A stretch of DNA of 64,000 nucleotides, from positions 8,970,501-9,034,500 of the forward strand of contig NZ_CP108514.1 in assembly GCF_035989305.1 (NCBI RefSeq). The letters are read 5' to 3'. The DNA comes from Streptomyces sp. NBC_01233. GTDB lineage: Bacteria > Actinomycetota > Actinomycetes > Streptomycetales > Streptomycetaceae. The number at the start of each line of letters is the position of its first letter. Position 1 is the stretch's first letter. The notes under the pieces were generated by a model. That model was not told the origin of the DNA. It was given only the letters and a program-made list of their open reading frames with translations, and ran no database searches. Position numbers and translations under genes: made by a program. Below are positions 52,847 through 61,508 of this stretch, in pieces.

Positions 52847-53809
52847 TCACACCGCCCTTCGCCGGTCCGGAGGGCGAGGGAGTCCCAACCGGGCGCGCAG
52901 TGAGCCGTCCGCAGGCCGTGAGGTGCTGCTCCGCAGTGCTTTGGCGCGCTCCACCAGCGCGGAGTGGGCGCCCTCGGCAGACCCCGGCGGGGGTATCAGG
53001 ACGAAGCCGTCCACGGCATCGGTGCGGAAAAGCTCGTCGGCCCCGTGCGCCGGAACCTCGAGGAGGAGCCGCACGTCGGACTCCGCCCGCCCTCGGTGGC
53101 TCGCGGCCGCCCGGACGGTCTTGCCCATCTCCGCGACCTCGGCCGACCGCTCGGCGGGAACCACGGCGATATCGGCCACCCGTCCGGCGAACTCCGCGTC
53201 TTCGACAGTGAGGAGACGGCGTGCCAGTACGGGGTGTCCCTGTGGGGGACGGGCGATGTTGAGCGGGCCCGCGACATCGAAGTGCTCGCCCTTGTGGTCG
53301 AGCGCCCGGAGCCGATTCGGGAGGAAGTAGACCCCGGACTCGCGGTCGCGCAGGAAGGCATCGTCCTGGAAGCTGTCCCAGAGCCCGGTCACGACGTGGG
53401 CGAACTCTTCGGCGCGAGCCAACTGGCGATCCTGCGGACCGGCGGTCCCCTGCGCATAGTTGGCGGACTCTTGGTCGTCGCTGGGAGCGGCCGACTGCCA
53501 GCCCGCCCAGCCATGGCTCAGGTAGTCGATCGTCGCCAGCAGCCGGGCGACGTGGTAAGGCTCGAGCTGTTCGGTGGAGATGGTCGTGACGAGCCCGATC
53601 CCCTCGGTCGCTACCGCCAGGGCGGCGGCAAGCGTGCCGGCCTCGAACTCACCTACGCTGGCGGGCCCGACGGCCTGACGGTCACCGATCAGCAGGGCGT
53701 CGATGCCGGACCGTTGTGCGGAGCGCACGCGCTCGAGCGTCCGGCGGTAGGCCGTCCGGCCGGTCTCACCGTCATCCTGAGCGGTGACCAGAGGAGCGAA
53801 GAGCAGCAT
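52847..53809 (-). CDS. Luciferase-like flavin monooxygenase (short)
   Basis: 320 residues from ATG 53809 with GAGGTGAAC upstream. Beginning MLLFAPLVTAQDDGETGRTA, with IGLVTTISTEQLEPYHVARL, DYLSHGWAGWQSA and NIARPPQGHPVLA, it belongs to the bacterial luciferase-like FMNH2-dependent group and is related to its larger neighbour. About 100 residues shorter than NtaA/DszA-type enzymes, and the C-terminal part is condensed. It may form a heteromer with the neighbour or be a divergent oxygenase. Only 5 bp separate the two genes. It depends on an FMN reductase, one of which is at 47695. Confidence 0.88.
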   Translation of the reverse strand: MLLFAPLVTAQDDGETGRTAYRRTLERVRSAQRSGIDALLIGDRQAVGPASVGEFEAGTLAAALAVATEGIGLVTTISTEQLEPYHVARLLATIDYLSHGWAGWQSAAPSDDQESANYAQGTAGPQDRQLARAEEFAHVVTGLWDSFQDDAFLRDRESGVYFLPNRLRALDHKGEHFDVAGPLNIARPPQGHPVLARRLLTVEDAEFAGRVADIAVVPAERSAEVAEMGKTVRAAASHRGRAESDVRLLLEVPAHGADELFRTDAVDGFVLIPPPGSAEGAHSALVERAKALRSSTSRPADGSLRARLGLPRPPDRRRAV

Positions 53810-53814
53810 CCCGT

Positions 53815-55089
53815 TCACCTCTTTCCTGCCAGGGCCCCGTTGTACGGCACGTTCAGACCGAGGTTGTCGCGCAGTGTTCCGTCGACATAGGAGGTACGCA
53901 CCAGCCCTCGGCGGCGCAGCTCGGGCACCACCTGGTCCACGAAGTCCTCCAGGGAGCCCGGCAGATAGGGGAAGTCGACGATGAAGCCGTCGGCGCCACC
54001 CTGGATGAACAGGGTCTCCATGTGGTCGGCCAGCTGCTCGGGGGTGCCCGCCACTATGTCTCCGGCCTGTCGGAGCGATAGTTGACGCAAGGTGAGGTTT
54101 TCCCGGCGGGCGAGCTCTATCCACCGCTCTGCCGTGCTGTGCGAGTGGTTGGCCACCGGGAGGTCCGGTACGGGTCCGTCGAGCGGGTACCCGGTCAGGT
54201 CCACGTCGCCGAGCTGGTCCTGCAGGGCACGCAGCGCGACGATGTCCGGCATAAGCTCTTGGAGCTCGCGAAGTCGCTGCTTGGCCTCTGCCTCGGTACC
54301 GGCGACGATGGGTTGCAGGCCGACCCAGATCTGGATGTGCTCGGCGCTGCGGCCGTGCTCGACGGCGCGACGCTTCAGGTCGGCGTAGAAGTCCTGTGCG
54401 TCCGACAGCCTGGTGTGCCGGGTGAAGAGCACCTCTCCGTGCCGTGAGGCGAAGTCCCGACCCACCGGAGAAGCGCCCGCCTGGAAGAGGACCGGGCGTC
54501 CCTGCGGGGGCTGCGGGACGTTGAGCGGGCCGCGGACATGGAAGAACCTGCCCTTGTGGTCGATGGGCTTCCCACCGCTCGTCCACAGGCGGTTCACGAC
54601 CGAGACGAACTCATCGGCTCGCGTGTAGCGCAGGTCGTGCTCCATGTGTTCGGGGAAGCCGAAGTTGCGCGACTCCCACGGCGCGGCGGAAGTGACGATG
54701 TTCCACCCCGCACGGCCCCCACTGATGTGGTCGAGTGAGGCGAACTTGCGGGCGATGTCATAGGGAGTGTTGTAAGTGGTCGTCGCGGTCGCTGCCACAC
54801 CGATGTGTTCGGTCATCGCGGCGTACGCGGCCAGCAGCGCGAACGGCTCGAAGTGCTCGTTCCGCGCGGTTCGGCTCACGTGCTCGACGTCAGTTCCCCA
54901 AAGGGCCACTACGTCCGGAACGAAGACGCAGTCGAACACGCCCCGTTCGAGCGTCTCGGCGTTGCTCCGATGGAAGGCGAAATCGAGCTGGGCATCCGCC
55001 CGGGTCAATGGGTGCCGCCACGCGGCAATATGCCCTCCAGGGCCGTCGATGATGGCCCCGAGCCGTAGAAATCTCTCTTGCTGCGCCAT
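53815..55089 (-). CDS. NtaA/SnaA/DszA-type flavin monooxygenase
   Basis: 424 residues from ATG 55089 (AGGAA eight bases upstream); an ORF extension to 56088 lies over the P450 gene in another frame and is rejected. Family features: WRHPLTRADAQLDFAFHRSN, FVPDVVALWG, ATTTYNTPYDIARKFASLDH, ISGGRAGWNIVTSAAPWESR, GRPVLFQAGASPVGRDFAS. These FMNH2-dependent enzymes oxidise C-N, C-S or C-C bonds, including Baeyer-Villiger-type oxygen insertion. It needs the flavin reductase encoded in the same cluster. Follows the P450 gene by 26 bp in an operon started by promoter site 3. Confidence 0.93.
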   Translation of the reverse strand: MAQQERFLRLGAIIDGPGGHIAAWRHPLTRADAQLDFAFHRSNAETLERGVFDCVFVPDVVALWGTDVEHVSRTARNEHFEPFALLAAYAAMTEHIGVAATATTTYNTPYDIARKFASLDHISGGRAGWNIVTSAAPWESRNFGFPEHMEHDLRYTRADEFVSVVNRLWTSGGKPIDHKGRFFHVRGPLNVPQPPQGRPVLFQAGASPVGRDFASRHGEVLFTRHTRLSDAQDFYADLKRRAVEHGRSAEHIQIWVGLQPIVAGTEAEAKQRLRELQELMPDIVALRALQDQLGDVDLTGYPLDGPVPDLPVANHSHSTAERWIELARRENLTLRQLSLRQAGDIVAGTPEQLADHMETLFIQGGADGFIVDFPYLPGSLEDFVDQVVPELRRRGLVRTSYVDGTLRDNLGLNVPYNGALAGKR

Positions 55090-55115
55090 TGTTGCGTTCC
55101 TATCGAATCTAGACG

Positions 55116-56384
55116 TCAGCCCATCAAGGAATGCAGTTCGGTAGCCGTCTCCACATGCGGCCCCATACGGGGGCCGGGCGTGAATCGAGCCGGCATCTTC
55201 ACATATCCGTTGATCTGGCCGACCGTCGAATAGCGCTCGGCCTCCCCTTCGACGAGGTGGTAGTCCGGGAGGCGTCGCAGCACCTCCCCGATGACCACCT
55301 CGAAGTCCATGCGGGCGATGTGCCGGCCGATGCAGCGATGCACGCCGATCCCGAAGGCCGCCTGCTTGCGCGCGTCGCGGTCCAGGTCGACGGCGTCCGG
55401 CTGGGGAAACACCCGCGCGTCGAGGTTGGCCGCGGCCCACGACAGCAGAACCCGGTCGCCCGCCTTCACCGGGCAGCCACCGATCTCGGCGTCTTCCATG
55501 ACGGTCCGCCCGGCGCCCATCACGGGCGTGAAGTACCGGAGGAACTCGTCGCAGGTGCCCGGGATCAGTTCCGGCGAGTCGATCAGCCGCCGGCGGTCTG
55601 CCCGATTGCGGTCGAGGTGGTCCAGCGTCGACGCGAGCAGCGCCGTGGTCGTGTCCACGCCGCCCGGGATGACCGCGTTGCACGTGGCCAGGATGTCCTC
55701 GTCCGAGATCTTCCGACCGCCGATCTCCAGCTGGGTGAGGAAGCTGATGAAGTCGTCCCCCGGGTTCGCCCGGCGCTTCGGGATCAGCTCCCGCACGGTT
55801 TCGATGAGCTGGGCGAATCCTGCTTCCACACGGTCGAACTCCGGTGTGCCCGGGTGGGTGTACACCAGAGCGTGCACAACGTCCGCATACAGCCGCCAGT
55901 CGTCCATGGGCAGCCCGACGATGTCGAGGGTGATCAGCGCAGGGACCGGGTTGGAGAGATCCATGACGAGATCGATCTCGCCGCTCTCGATGTGCTGGTC
56001 GACGCACCAACTGGCGTACTGGGCGATCCGCGGCCGCAGTTTGCGCGCCGCGGTCGGCGAGAAGAAGACGTTCAGCGCCTTCCGCCATTCGAGGAACTCG
56101 GGCGGGTCGATCTCCAGCGGCAGGCCGCGGAACGAGGACGCGGGCACCACCGTCCCCTGCGGACGGCCAGGTTTGTTCGGGAGCTCGTGGGCGGACGAGA
56201 ACAGTTGGGGCTGATGCGCTACCTCCGAGACCTGTTGAAAGCCGGTCACCAGCCAGAAGCCGCCGTGGTGGCTACTGTGCGCCACCGGGCAGCGCGTATT
56301 CATCGCGATGTTGGTGGCCCACGGGTCGCTGGCGTACTCCGCCGAGTGATGGTCGAAGTCAACTTCCGGCGCTGTATCGGGCAT
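55116..56384 (-). CDS. Cytochrome P450 (tailoring 3)
   Basis: 422 residues from ATG 56384 (GAGG six bases upstream). In-frame ATG 56390 and TTG 56414 are alternatives, but TTG would sit at the predicted transcription start. I-helix GGVDTT at 241-246, ExxR at 280-283 (EFLR), heme loop FGIGVHRCIG with Cys351. N-terminal RCPVAHSSHHGGFWLVTGFQ resembles P450s of polyketide and terpene tailoring. No ferredoxin gene is adjacent, unlike the other two P450 genes, so it must share one of theirs or a host ferredoxin. It opens the operon that continues through monooxygenases, CoA-transferase/ligase and CCR. Confidence 0.95.
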   Translation of the reverse strand: MPDTAPEVDFDHHSAEYASDPWATNIAMNTRCPVAHSSHHGGFWLVTGFQQVSEVAHQPQLFSSAHELPNKPGRPQGTVVPASSFRGLPLEIDPPEFLEWRKALNVFFSPTAARKLRPRIAQYASWCVDQHIESGEIDLVMDLSNPVPALITLDIVGLPMDDWRLYADVVHALVYTHPGTPEFDRVEAGFAQLIETVRELIPKRRANPGDDFISFLTQLEIGGRKISDEDILATCNAVIPGGVDTTTALLASTLDHLDRNRADRRRLIDSPELIPGTCDEFLRYFTPVMGAGRTVMEDAEIGGCPVKAGDRVLLSWAAANLDARVFPQPDAVDLDRDARKQAAFGIGVHRCIGRHIARMDFEVVIGEVLRRLPDYHLVEGEAERYSTVGQINGYVKMPARFTPGPRMGPHVETATELHSLMG

Positions 56385-56428
56385 TCTCATCCTCGGGTCC
56401 GACCGACTGTGCAATGAACGTCATATAG

Positions 56429-56472
56429 TTACTAGTCGGTCGGCCTCCTGTCGTAAAGTGAACCTTCGTACA
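56429..56472 (-). promoter_or_regulatory. Cluster operator/promoter site 3 (P450-monooxygenase-CCR operon)
   Basis: Read toward the P450: TGTACGAAGG followed by TTCACTTTACG (56472-56452), 17 bp, then TAGTAA (56434-56429). The best match to the consensus. Predicted leader of about 35 nt. Confidence 0.85.
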
Positions 56473-56485
56473 CTCGAAGTAAACG

Positions 56486-56531
56486 TGCACGAAGGTTCAA
56501 TTCACAGCGCATGGCCCGGCATAGGTAAATA
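56486..56531 (+). promoter_or_regulatory. Cluster operator/promoter site 4 (esterase)
   Basis: TGCACGAAGG followed by TTCAATTCACA (56486-56506). -10 candidates are TAGGTA at 56522 (15 bp) or TAAATA at 56526 (19 bp), so the core promoter is weaker than the others. It forms a divergent pair with site 3, 13 bp apart. The predicted leader is about 170 nt. Confidence 0.72.
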
Positions 56532-56704
56532 CTGGCGGCCGCGTCGAACCCACGAGGTCCCCCGGGGCCGTGAGCCGGTCACCAGTGCACGGGTGTTCCG
56601 GTGAGCACCACCGACGCAGAGCCCTTAGGCGTGACGGACATCGAACACCCACCGGGCAGAGCCGCCACGTATCGAGGCCCCGCTTCGGAAGGAAATCGGT
56701 TCGC

Positions 56705-58159
56705 ATGTCGTTCACCGCCCGTATGATTCCCAGTTCGCTCGCAGGGGGGAAGGCATCCGATCCGTCCAGCGACGAGACGGCGCTGGTGGTCCGGACCAGC
56801 TCCGGTGAGGTGCACGGGTTCCTCGACCGCGGGGTACCGAACTGGCGTGGTGTCCCCTACGGGCGGATCCCCGAACGATTCCGGCCGCCGGTGCCAGCGA
56901 CACCCTCCGGACCGATCGACGCCCGCCAATGGGGTCCGGACAGCTGGCAGGTGCCGATGTCCACCACGCCGGGGCGGTGGAGCCCGCTCTACCCGGACGC
57001 TGTGAAGAGCGAAGAGTGCCTCAACCTCAACATCTGGTCGGCGAGGCCGGACAGTGCGGCCCCGAAGCCCGTTCTGGTGTGGTTCCACCCTGGTCGGCAC
57101 ATGGTCGGTGGAAACATGCCGACTGTCGACCCCTGGACTCTCGCCGCCGGTCAGGGAGCCGTCGTCGTATCGGCGAACTTCCGTCTCGGCCCTTGGGGCT
57201 GGCTCCACCTCGGCACCCTGGACCCGGAGTTCGCCGACAGCGTCAACCTCGCCGTCCGCGACCAGCTGCTGATGCTGCGCTGGGTGCAGGACAACATTGC
57301 CGGATTCGGCGGCGATCCCGACAACGTCACCATCTTCGGTCTGTCTACCGGCGGCTCAGACGTGGCCACCCTCGTGAGCGTCCCTGCGGCGCGCGGCCTG
57401 TTTCACAAAGCCGCGGTCTACAGCGGCACGGCAGAGCACCCGATCGAACCCGCTGAGGCCGCTGCCACCGCTGAAAACTTCATCACCGCCGCAGGATCAC
57501 TGGTGGCTTCCACCGCCGACCTGCGCCGACTCAGCAACGTCGCGCTCAGGCACATCCACCTCAAGGCCCTGAGCGCAGGCCCGCTGCTGTACGAGCCGGT
57601 AATCGACGGCGACCTAGTCCCGGGCCCGCCGCTCCGGACCCTCTCACAAGGCTCCGCCGCAGACGTCCCGCTGCTCCTGTCCGTCACCTCCGATGAAGCG
57701 AGGATCCTCGACCTGGCGACAGGTCCGGCGGTCGACGTCAAATACGCCGCGCTGGCCGGCCCGGAGCGAAACGCCACGCATGCTGAGAAGCTCGCCTTCT
57801 TGTCCCGGACGCTCTACTACGAGCCGATGAAACGTCTCCTGACGTCGGTGCACGGCGCGGGCGGGAACTGCTGGGCGCAGGTCTTCGACTACCACCCGAC
57901 GACTTCGCATCTCGCGGGGAACCCCGCCGTGGCCGGCCGAGCCGTCCACGGCGCGGATACTGCCGCCCTGTTCGGCGAAGCCGAGGGCACCGAGGGCAAC
58001 GCGATGGATCGTGCAATCGTTGCCGACGTGCAGCACGCTCTGATCGACCTTGCCAGACACGGACAGCTAGCTTGGCCCAGCTACACGCCGGGCACTCCTG
58101 TGGCGAAGTGGATCACTGCGGATAATGCGGTGGGAACGCGACTTGGCCCCCTCCCCTGA
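56705..58159 (+). CDS. Type B carboxylesterase-like alpha/beta hydrolase
   Basis: 484 residues from ATG 56705 (GGAAGGA upstream). Type B esterase layout: SEECLNLNIW, DNIAGFGGDPDNVTIFG, nucleophile elbow FGLSTGG with Ser214, acid in SVTSDEARIL, and HGADTAALFG for the catalytic His. The oxyanion-hole motif, normally HGGG, is HPGRH at His128, so hydrolysis by the classical mechanism may be weakened or redirected. It is under the cluster regulon. It might cleave or form an ester in the product, acting as a late acyl-transfer or macrolactonising hydrolase; this is speculation. No signal peptide is seen. Confidence 0.88.
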   Translation: MSFTARMIPSSLAGGKASDPSSDETALVVRTSSGEVHGFLDRGVPNWRGVPYGRIPERFRPPVPATPSGPIDARQWGPDSWQVPMSTTPGRWSPLYPDAVKSEECLNLNIWSARPDSAAPKPVLVWFHPGRHMVGGNMPTVDPWTLAAGQGAVVVSANFRLGPWGWLHLGTLDPEFADSVNLAVRDQLLMLRWVQDNIAGFGGDPDNVTIFGLSTGGSDVATLVSVPAARGLFHKAAVYSGTAEHPIEPAEAAATAENFITAAGSLVASTADLRRLSNVALRHIHLKALSAGPLLYEPVIDGDLVPGPPLRTLSQGSAADVPLLLSVTSDEARILDLATGPAVDVKYAALAGPERNATHAEKLAFLSRTLYYEPMKRLLTSVHGAGGNCWAQVFDYHPTTSHLAGNPAVAGRAVHGADTAALFGEAEGTEGNAMDRAIVADVQHALIDLARHGQLAWPSYTPGTPVAKWITADNAVGTRLGPLP

Positions 58160-58453
58160 CCACTCGCCAATGAAGTGACCCTGTCGGCCAGCCCTAGTGG
58201 CGGAGCGTCAAGGTTGGGTGGGCGTGTATCCGCCTGTGACGATCTGGTGTCACTGGCACGAAGAATGGCAGAGTCGGCAGCAGGATGCCCAGATGGCTGC
58301 TGGTCCTTGAGGTCTCTCATGCCGACACTCAGCACCATTCGCCCGCACAACCGATCGGCGATCGGAAGCATCAAAAGCAGGTGCCATGCCCAGGGATCAA
58401 TCAACCGCAGGGCCGGCGGGCGTAACCAACGGTTGTGCCCGTAGGGTATCGGC

Positions 58454-59374
58454 ATGGACCTCGATACCGTCCGGACCTTCGTCCTCGCTGCCGATGCGGG
58501 GCAGTTCCAGGAGGCTGCCGCCGAGCTGGCGGTCACCCAGCAGGCTGTCTCCAAGCGCATCGCCGGGTTGGAGCGCAACCTCGGGGTGCGGCTGTTCACC
58601 CGCACCCCGCGCGGCGCGGAGCTCACCATCGACGGGCAGGTATTCCTGCCCCACGCGCGTGAGCTGCTGCGCGTAGCCGACCGTGCGGCCGCGTCCGTGC
58701 ACCCCGACCGCCGTCCGCTGCGCGTCGACGTGATCGCCTCACGCAGCGCGGCGTCGGGGCTGATACGCGGCTTCCACCGCGCGCACTCCGACATTCAGCT
58801 TGACGTGGCGATGCTGTTCGACATCGAGACGGCCGTCGCCGCCCTCCGGTCGGGTGCGATCGACGCGTCCTTCCGCGCTGGCGCCGTGCCCGGCCGGCCC
58901 CTGCCCGAGGACATCAAGTCCGTCCGGGTACTCGACGAGCCGATCCAACTCCTCACCGGCCCCGCCCACGCGCTGGCCGGCGCCCGCTCGGTGACCGTCG
59001 CCCAGCTCGCCGGGCACCGGATCTGGATGCCCTGCATCGTCCCCGGCGCCGAGTGGGCCGCCTACTATGACGACCTCGTCGCCGAGTTCGGGCTCACCAT
59101 CGAGGTGACCGGCCCCAACTTTGGCTCCGACGCGCTCCTCGACACCATCGCCGACAGCCCGGCCCTGGCCACCTTCATAGGCGAGCAGACCCGCCTCGTC
59201 TGGCCCGCCGGCCACGGCCTGCGCCGCATCCCGGTGACCGACCCGACGCCCGTCTACCCACACTCGCTCCTCTGGCACCGCGACAACCCCCACCCGGCAC
59301 TGCCCGCCCTCCGCGCCCACCTCGCCGCCACAACAGCCGGCCACGACGCCGACGGGACCTGGGGGCCGCGCTGA
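58454..59374 (+). CDS. LysR-family transcriptional regulator
   Basis: 306 residues from ATG 58454 (GTAGGG upstream). N-terminal winged HTH (MDLDTVRTFVLAADAGQFQE, AAAELAVTQQAVSKRIAGLE) and a co-inducer-binding domain typical of the family. LysR proteins usually regulate a divergent neighbour; here the 294-bp gap to the esterase (58160-58453) holds no divergent gene and nothing I recognise. It could regulate the cluster edge or be unrelated to it. The family binds T-N11-A dyads; the six-site operator is not a clean match. Confidence 0.93.
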   Translation: MDLDTVRTFVLAADAGQFQEAAAELAVTQQAVSKRIAGLERNLGVRLFTRTPRGAELTIDGQVFLPHARELLRVADRAAASVHPDRRPLRVDVIASRSAASGLIRGFHRAHSDIQLDVAMLFDIETAVAALRSGAIDASFRAGAVPGRPLPEDIKSVRVLDEPIQLLTGPAHALAGARSVTVAQLAGHRIWMPCIVPGAEWAAYYDDLVAEFGLTIEVTGPNFGSDALLDTIADSPALATFIGEQTRLVWPAGHGLRRIPVTDPTPVYPHSLLWHRDNPHPALPALRAHLAATTAGHDADGTWGPR

Positions 59375-59630
59375 ACCCGCTGTAGAACCCGATGCCGGCG
59401 TTGTCGTTGTCGTAGCGGACCCGAACGTTGTGATCAGCGACTGGAGCCGGCGGAGGTCCAGCGATAGCCCAGGACAGGGCCCACCCAACGGCGGCCCGCT
59501 CGCTCCATAATGCCGGGCTGGATGGCGCTGTCCAGGCCCCACCAGAGGTCGTCTAGGATCTCCTCGGCTGTCTCATGGCCACAGGGGGCGCTGTGGCGGC
59601 TCACCCTGCGTGCTCCGCTAACCTGGTGGG

Positions 59631-60692
59631 GTGACTGGTCTTTCAGGAGCTCGTGTGTCTGCCGGCGACCCGCTGGAGGTCAGCGCCGACCTCCAGCGGG
59701 TCGCCGCCGCCTTTGGCCTGGGAACGGTGACTGCGGCCCGGTTCCTTGCCGACGGGCTGATGAACAACAACTGGCGCGTTGAGACCGACGCGGGCGTGTT
59801 CGCGGTGAAGCAGATCAGGGACGTCCCGCTGCCCACAGCCCGTCGAAATCTGCGTGTTCTGGGCGAACTCGCAGCCCAGGGGCTGCCGGTGTCCGCGCCC
59901 GTCCAGGACGCTGGGCGCAGCGCGGTGGTGGAATTCGGGAGCGCCGGGTATTGCGTCCTCCCGTGGATCGACGGCGAACACCTGGCCGGGAGCGACATGT
60001 CCACCGACCAAGTGGTTCACCTGGGAGTGGTGCTGGGCCAGATCCACCAGGCGCTGAACCAGGAGGCTGTGCTGGTCAACCTTCCCGCCCTTCCTACCTC
60101 GCTTCCCGCTTCCGTACCCGATCCCGCTCAGGCCCTCGCCGAGGCCGATCGGTACCTGGCCGTGATACGCGCCCGGCGTGAGCCGCTGCCGTGCGACGTG
60201 GAAGTGGCGGGCCTGCTGGAGGAGCGCAAGATCCTTATAAGGGAGTACGCCGCCGCGCGCTCCGCAGCGACGGAGACGATTGCTTCCTTCGGCTGGACTC
60301 ATGGGGATGTGCAGTACCTGAACCTCCTGTGGCGGGATGGCCGGGTGAGGGGAGTGACCGACTGGGACCGGATGCGTCCGCGGGCTTTCGGCGAGGAGAT
60401 GGCCCGCACCGCCACGCTGATGTTCAGCGGGCCGGACGGGGCAATGGACCTGGTCAAGATCGCGGCGTTGGTGACCGGGTACCGCAGCGTGCTGCCGATC
60501 GGCGTCACCGAGTTGGCGGACGCGGTGGAGCGCCTGTGGTGGAAGCGGGTGTCGGACTTATGGCATCTGGTGTTCCACAACGACCGTTCCGATCATTCCT
60601 CTGACCACCTCTTTGCTGCGGGCGAGGCCCTGACCGATTGGTGGACCGAGCGCCGCGACCTGGTCCAGGCAGCTTTCGCGGTGGGCAGCTAG
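59631..60692 (+). CDS. Aminoglycoside phosphotransferase/homoserine-kinase-type kinase
   Basis: 353 residues from GTG 59631, which follows CTGGTGGG closely. Kinase-like fold with FAVKQIRDVPLPTARRN (ATP-binding Lys), catalytic loop FGWTHGDVQYLNLLW and metal-binding VTDWDRM. The extended middle (about 150-215) is closest to homoserine kinase/SrkA-like members. The substrate is unknown. It lies beyond the LysR gene and next to transposase debris, without a cluster-type promoter, so it may not belong to the antibiotic cluster. 59375-59630 upstream contains no supportable gene. Confidence 0.85.
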   Translation: MTGLSGARVSAGDPLEVSADLQRVAAAFGLGTVTAARFLADGLMNNNWRVETDAGVFAVKQIRDVPLPTARRNLRVLGELAAQGLPVSAPVQDAGRSAVVEFGSAGYCVLPWIDGEHLAGSDMSTDQVVHLGVVLGQIHQALNQEAVLVNLPALPTSLPASVPDPAQALAEADRYLAVIRARREPLPCDVEVAGLLEERKILIREYAAARSAATETIASFGWTHGDVQYLNLLWRDGRVRGVTDWDRMRPRAFGEEMARTATLMFSGPDGAMDLVKIAALVTGYRSVLPIGVTELADAVERLWWKRVSDLWHLVFHNDRSDHSSDHLFAAGEALTDWWTERRDLVQAAFAVGS

Positions 60693-60728
60693 AACGCAGC
60701 AGGGTGTAGCTCTTCTACAGGGAGCTCG

Positions 60729-60985
60729 TCAGTCACGCTGGAGGGTGCATTTTTCCCGGTAGACGCTTTGGTGTTGGCGGGTGATGTGGTATCGGAAGTA
60801 GGAGTCGAAGTCGCCGTTGCTGGACACGGCCCCGAGCTTGAGGATGGCTTCGGCTTCGGCCAGTCCCCAACGAGTGCTGCCGAGGCGGTCGGCGATCAGG
60901 TGCTGGCAAGCGACTTCGATCACACTGGTGGCGATTGGTCAGCCGACCCTGGGAGCACAGTCGTAGCGCAGGAACTCCTACGAGG
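60729..60985 (-). pseudogene. ISKra4-family transposase, C-terminal relic
   Basis: The last 80 or so codons of an ISKra4-type transposase: LRYDCAPRVG, then PIATSVIEVACQHLIADRLG, RWGLAEAEAILKL, SNGDFDSYFRYH. An in-frame TGA at 60941-60939 replaces the conserved Trp of GWPIAT, and everything upstream is gone. Not functional. Confidence 0.82.
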
Positions 60986-61120
60986 GAGTTGCGGGTGGCT
61001 CCTGTGGAGATGATCGGGTGGCTGTCGGGGGGCCTCGAGTCCGAGAAGCGGGGACTTCGCAAACCATGAGCGGGCGCTACGAACTACGGGGTTCGGTCGT
61101 GCCGGTGAGGCAGCTTTCCA

Positions 61121-61140
61121 TGCTGACTTTTGCTGACTTT
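61121..61140 (+). repeat. Direct repeat, left copy
   Basis: TGCTGACTTTTGCTGACTTT, itself a tandem of TGCTGACTTT. A near copy lies at 61509-61529. The two flank a 370-bp stretch holding the pirin fragment. Confidence 0.6.
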
Positions 61141-61141
61141 G

Positions 61142-61350
61142 GAGGATGCGATGGCGTTGACCTGCGAAAGCGTCTGGCGATCCAATGGTTCTGGAACTGG
61201 ATCGGACGGTCACACGATGATATCGCGCAGGCCCGCGAAGACTGGATGAACGGGACGAGGTTCGGTGAAGTGAAAGGCTACGACGGCCCTCCGATTCCCT
61301 CCCCGGAACTGCCTCCGACCCACCTGAAGCCCAGGGGAAGGGCGCGTTGA
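61142..61350 (+). pseudogene. Pirin-family protein, C-terminal fragment
   Basis: Residues RLAIQWFWNWIGRSHDDIAQ, then AREDWMNGTRFGEVKGYDG and P-rich LPPTHLKPRGRAR, match the C-terminus of actinobacterial pirin-like proteins (WWNFIGR, AREDW and GYDG landmarks). The cupin core and N-terminus are missing. The open frame begins in unrelated sequence next to a direct repeat. 61351-61770 downstream has no gene I can support. Confidence 0.7.
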
Positions 61351-61508
61351 ACTGCTGCTTTATGCGGACCCGGGCTGGGTGCGGTGCTCGCACCTAGCCC
61401 TCCGCTTCTGGTTTCGGAAGGGAGGTTGCCGGACGTGGTCCGACAGCCTCCGGTGCCGGTTGTCGAGTCTCACCTGTTGCAAGCTGTAATCAACTCTGGT
61501 CGGACGGA

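Noticed and set aside
53815..56088. A 757-residue fusion upstream of the flavin monooxygenase
   Set aside because: The extra 333 residues are a shadow of the P450 gene. ATG 55089 has a good ribosome site and matches the usual start of the family.
58160..58453. Divergent partner gene for the LysR regulator
   Set aside because: Short frames exist on both strands, but without ribosome site, family motif or consistent codon bias.
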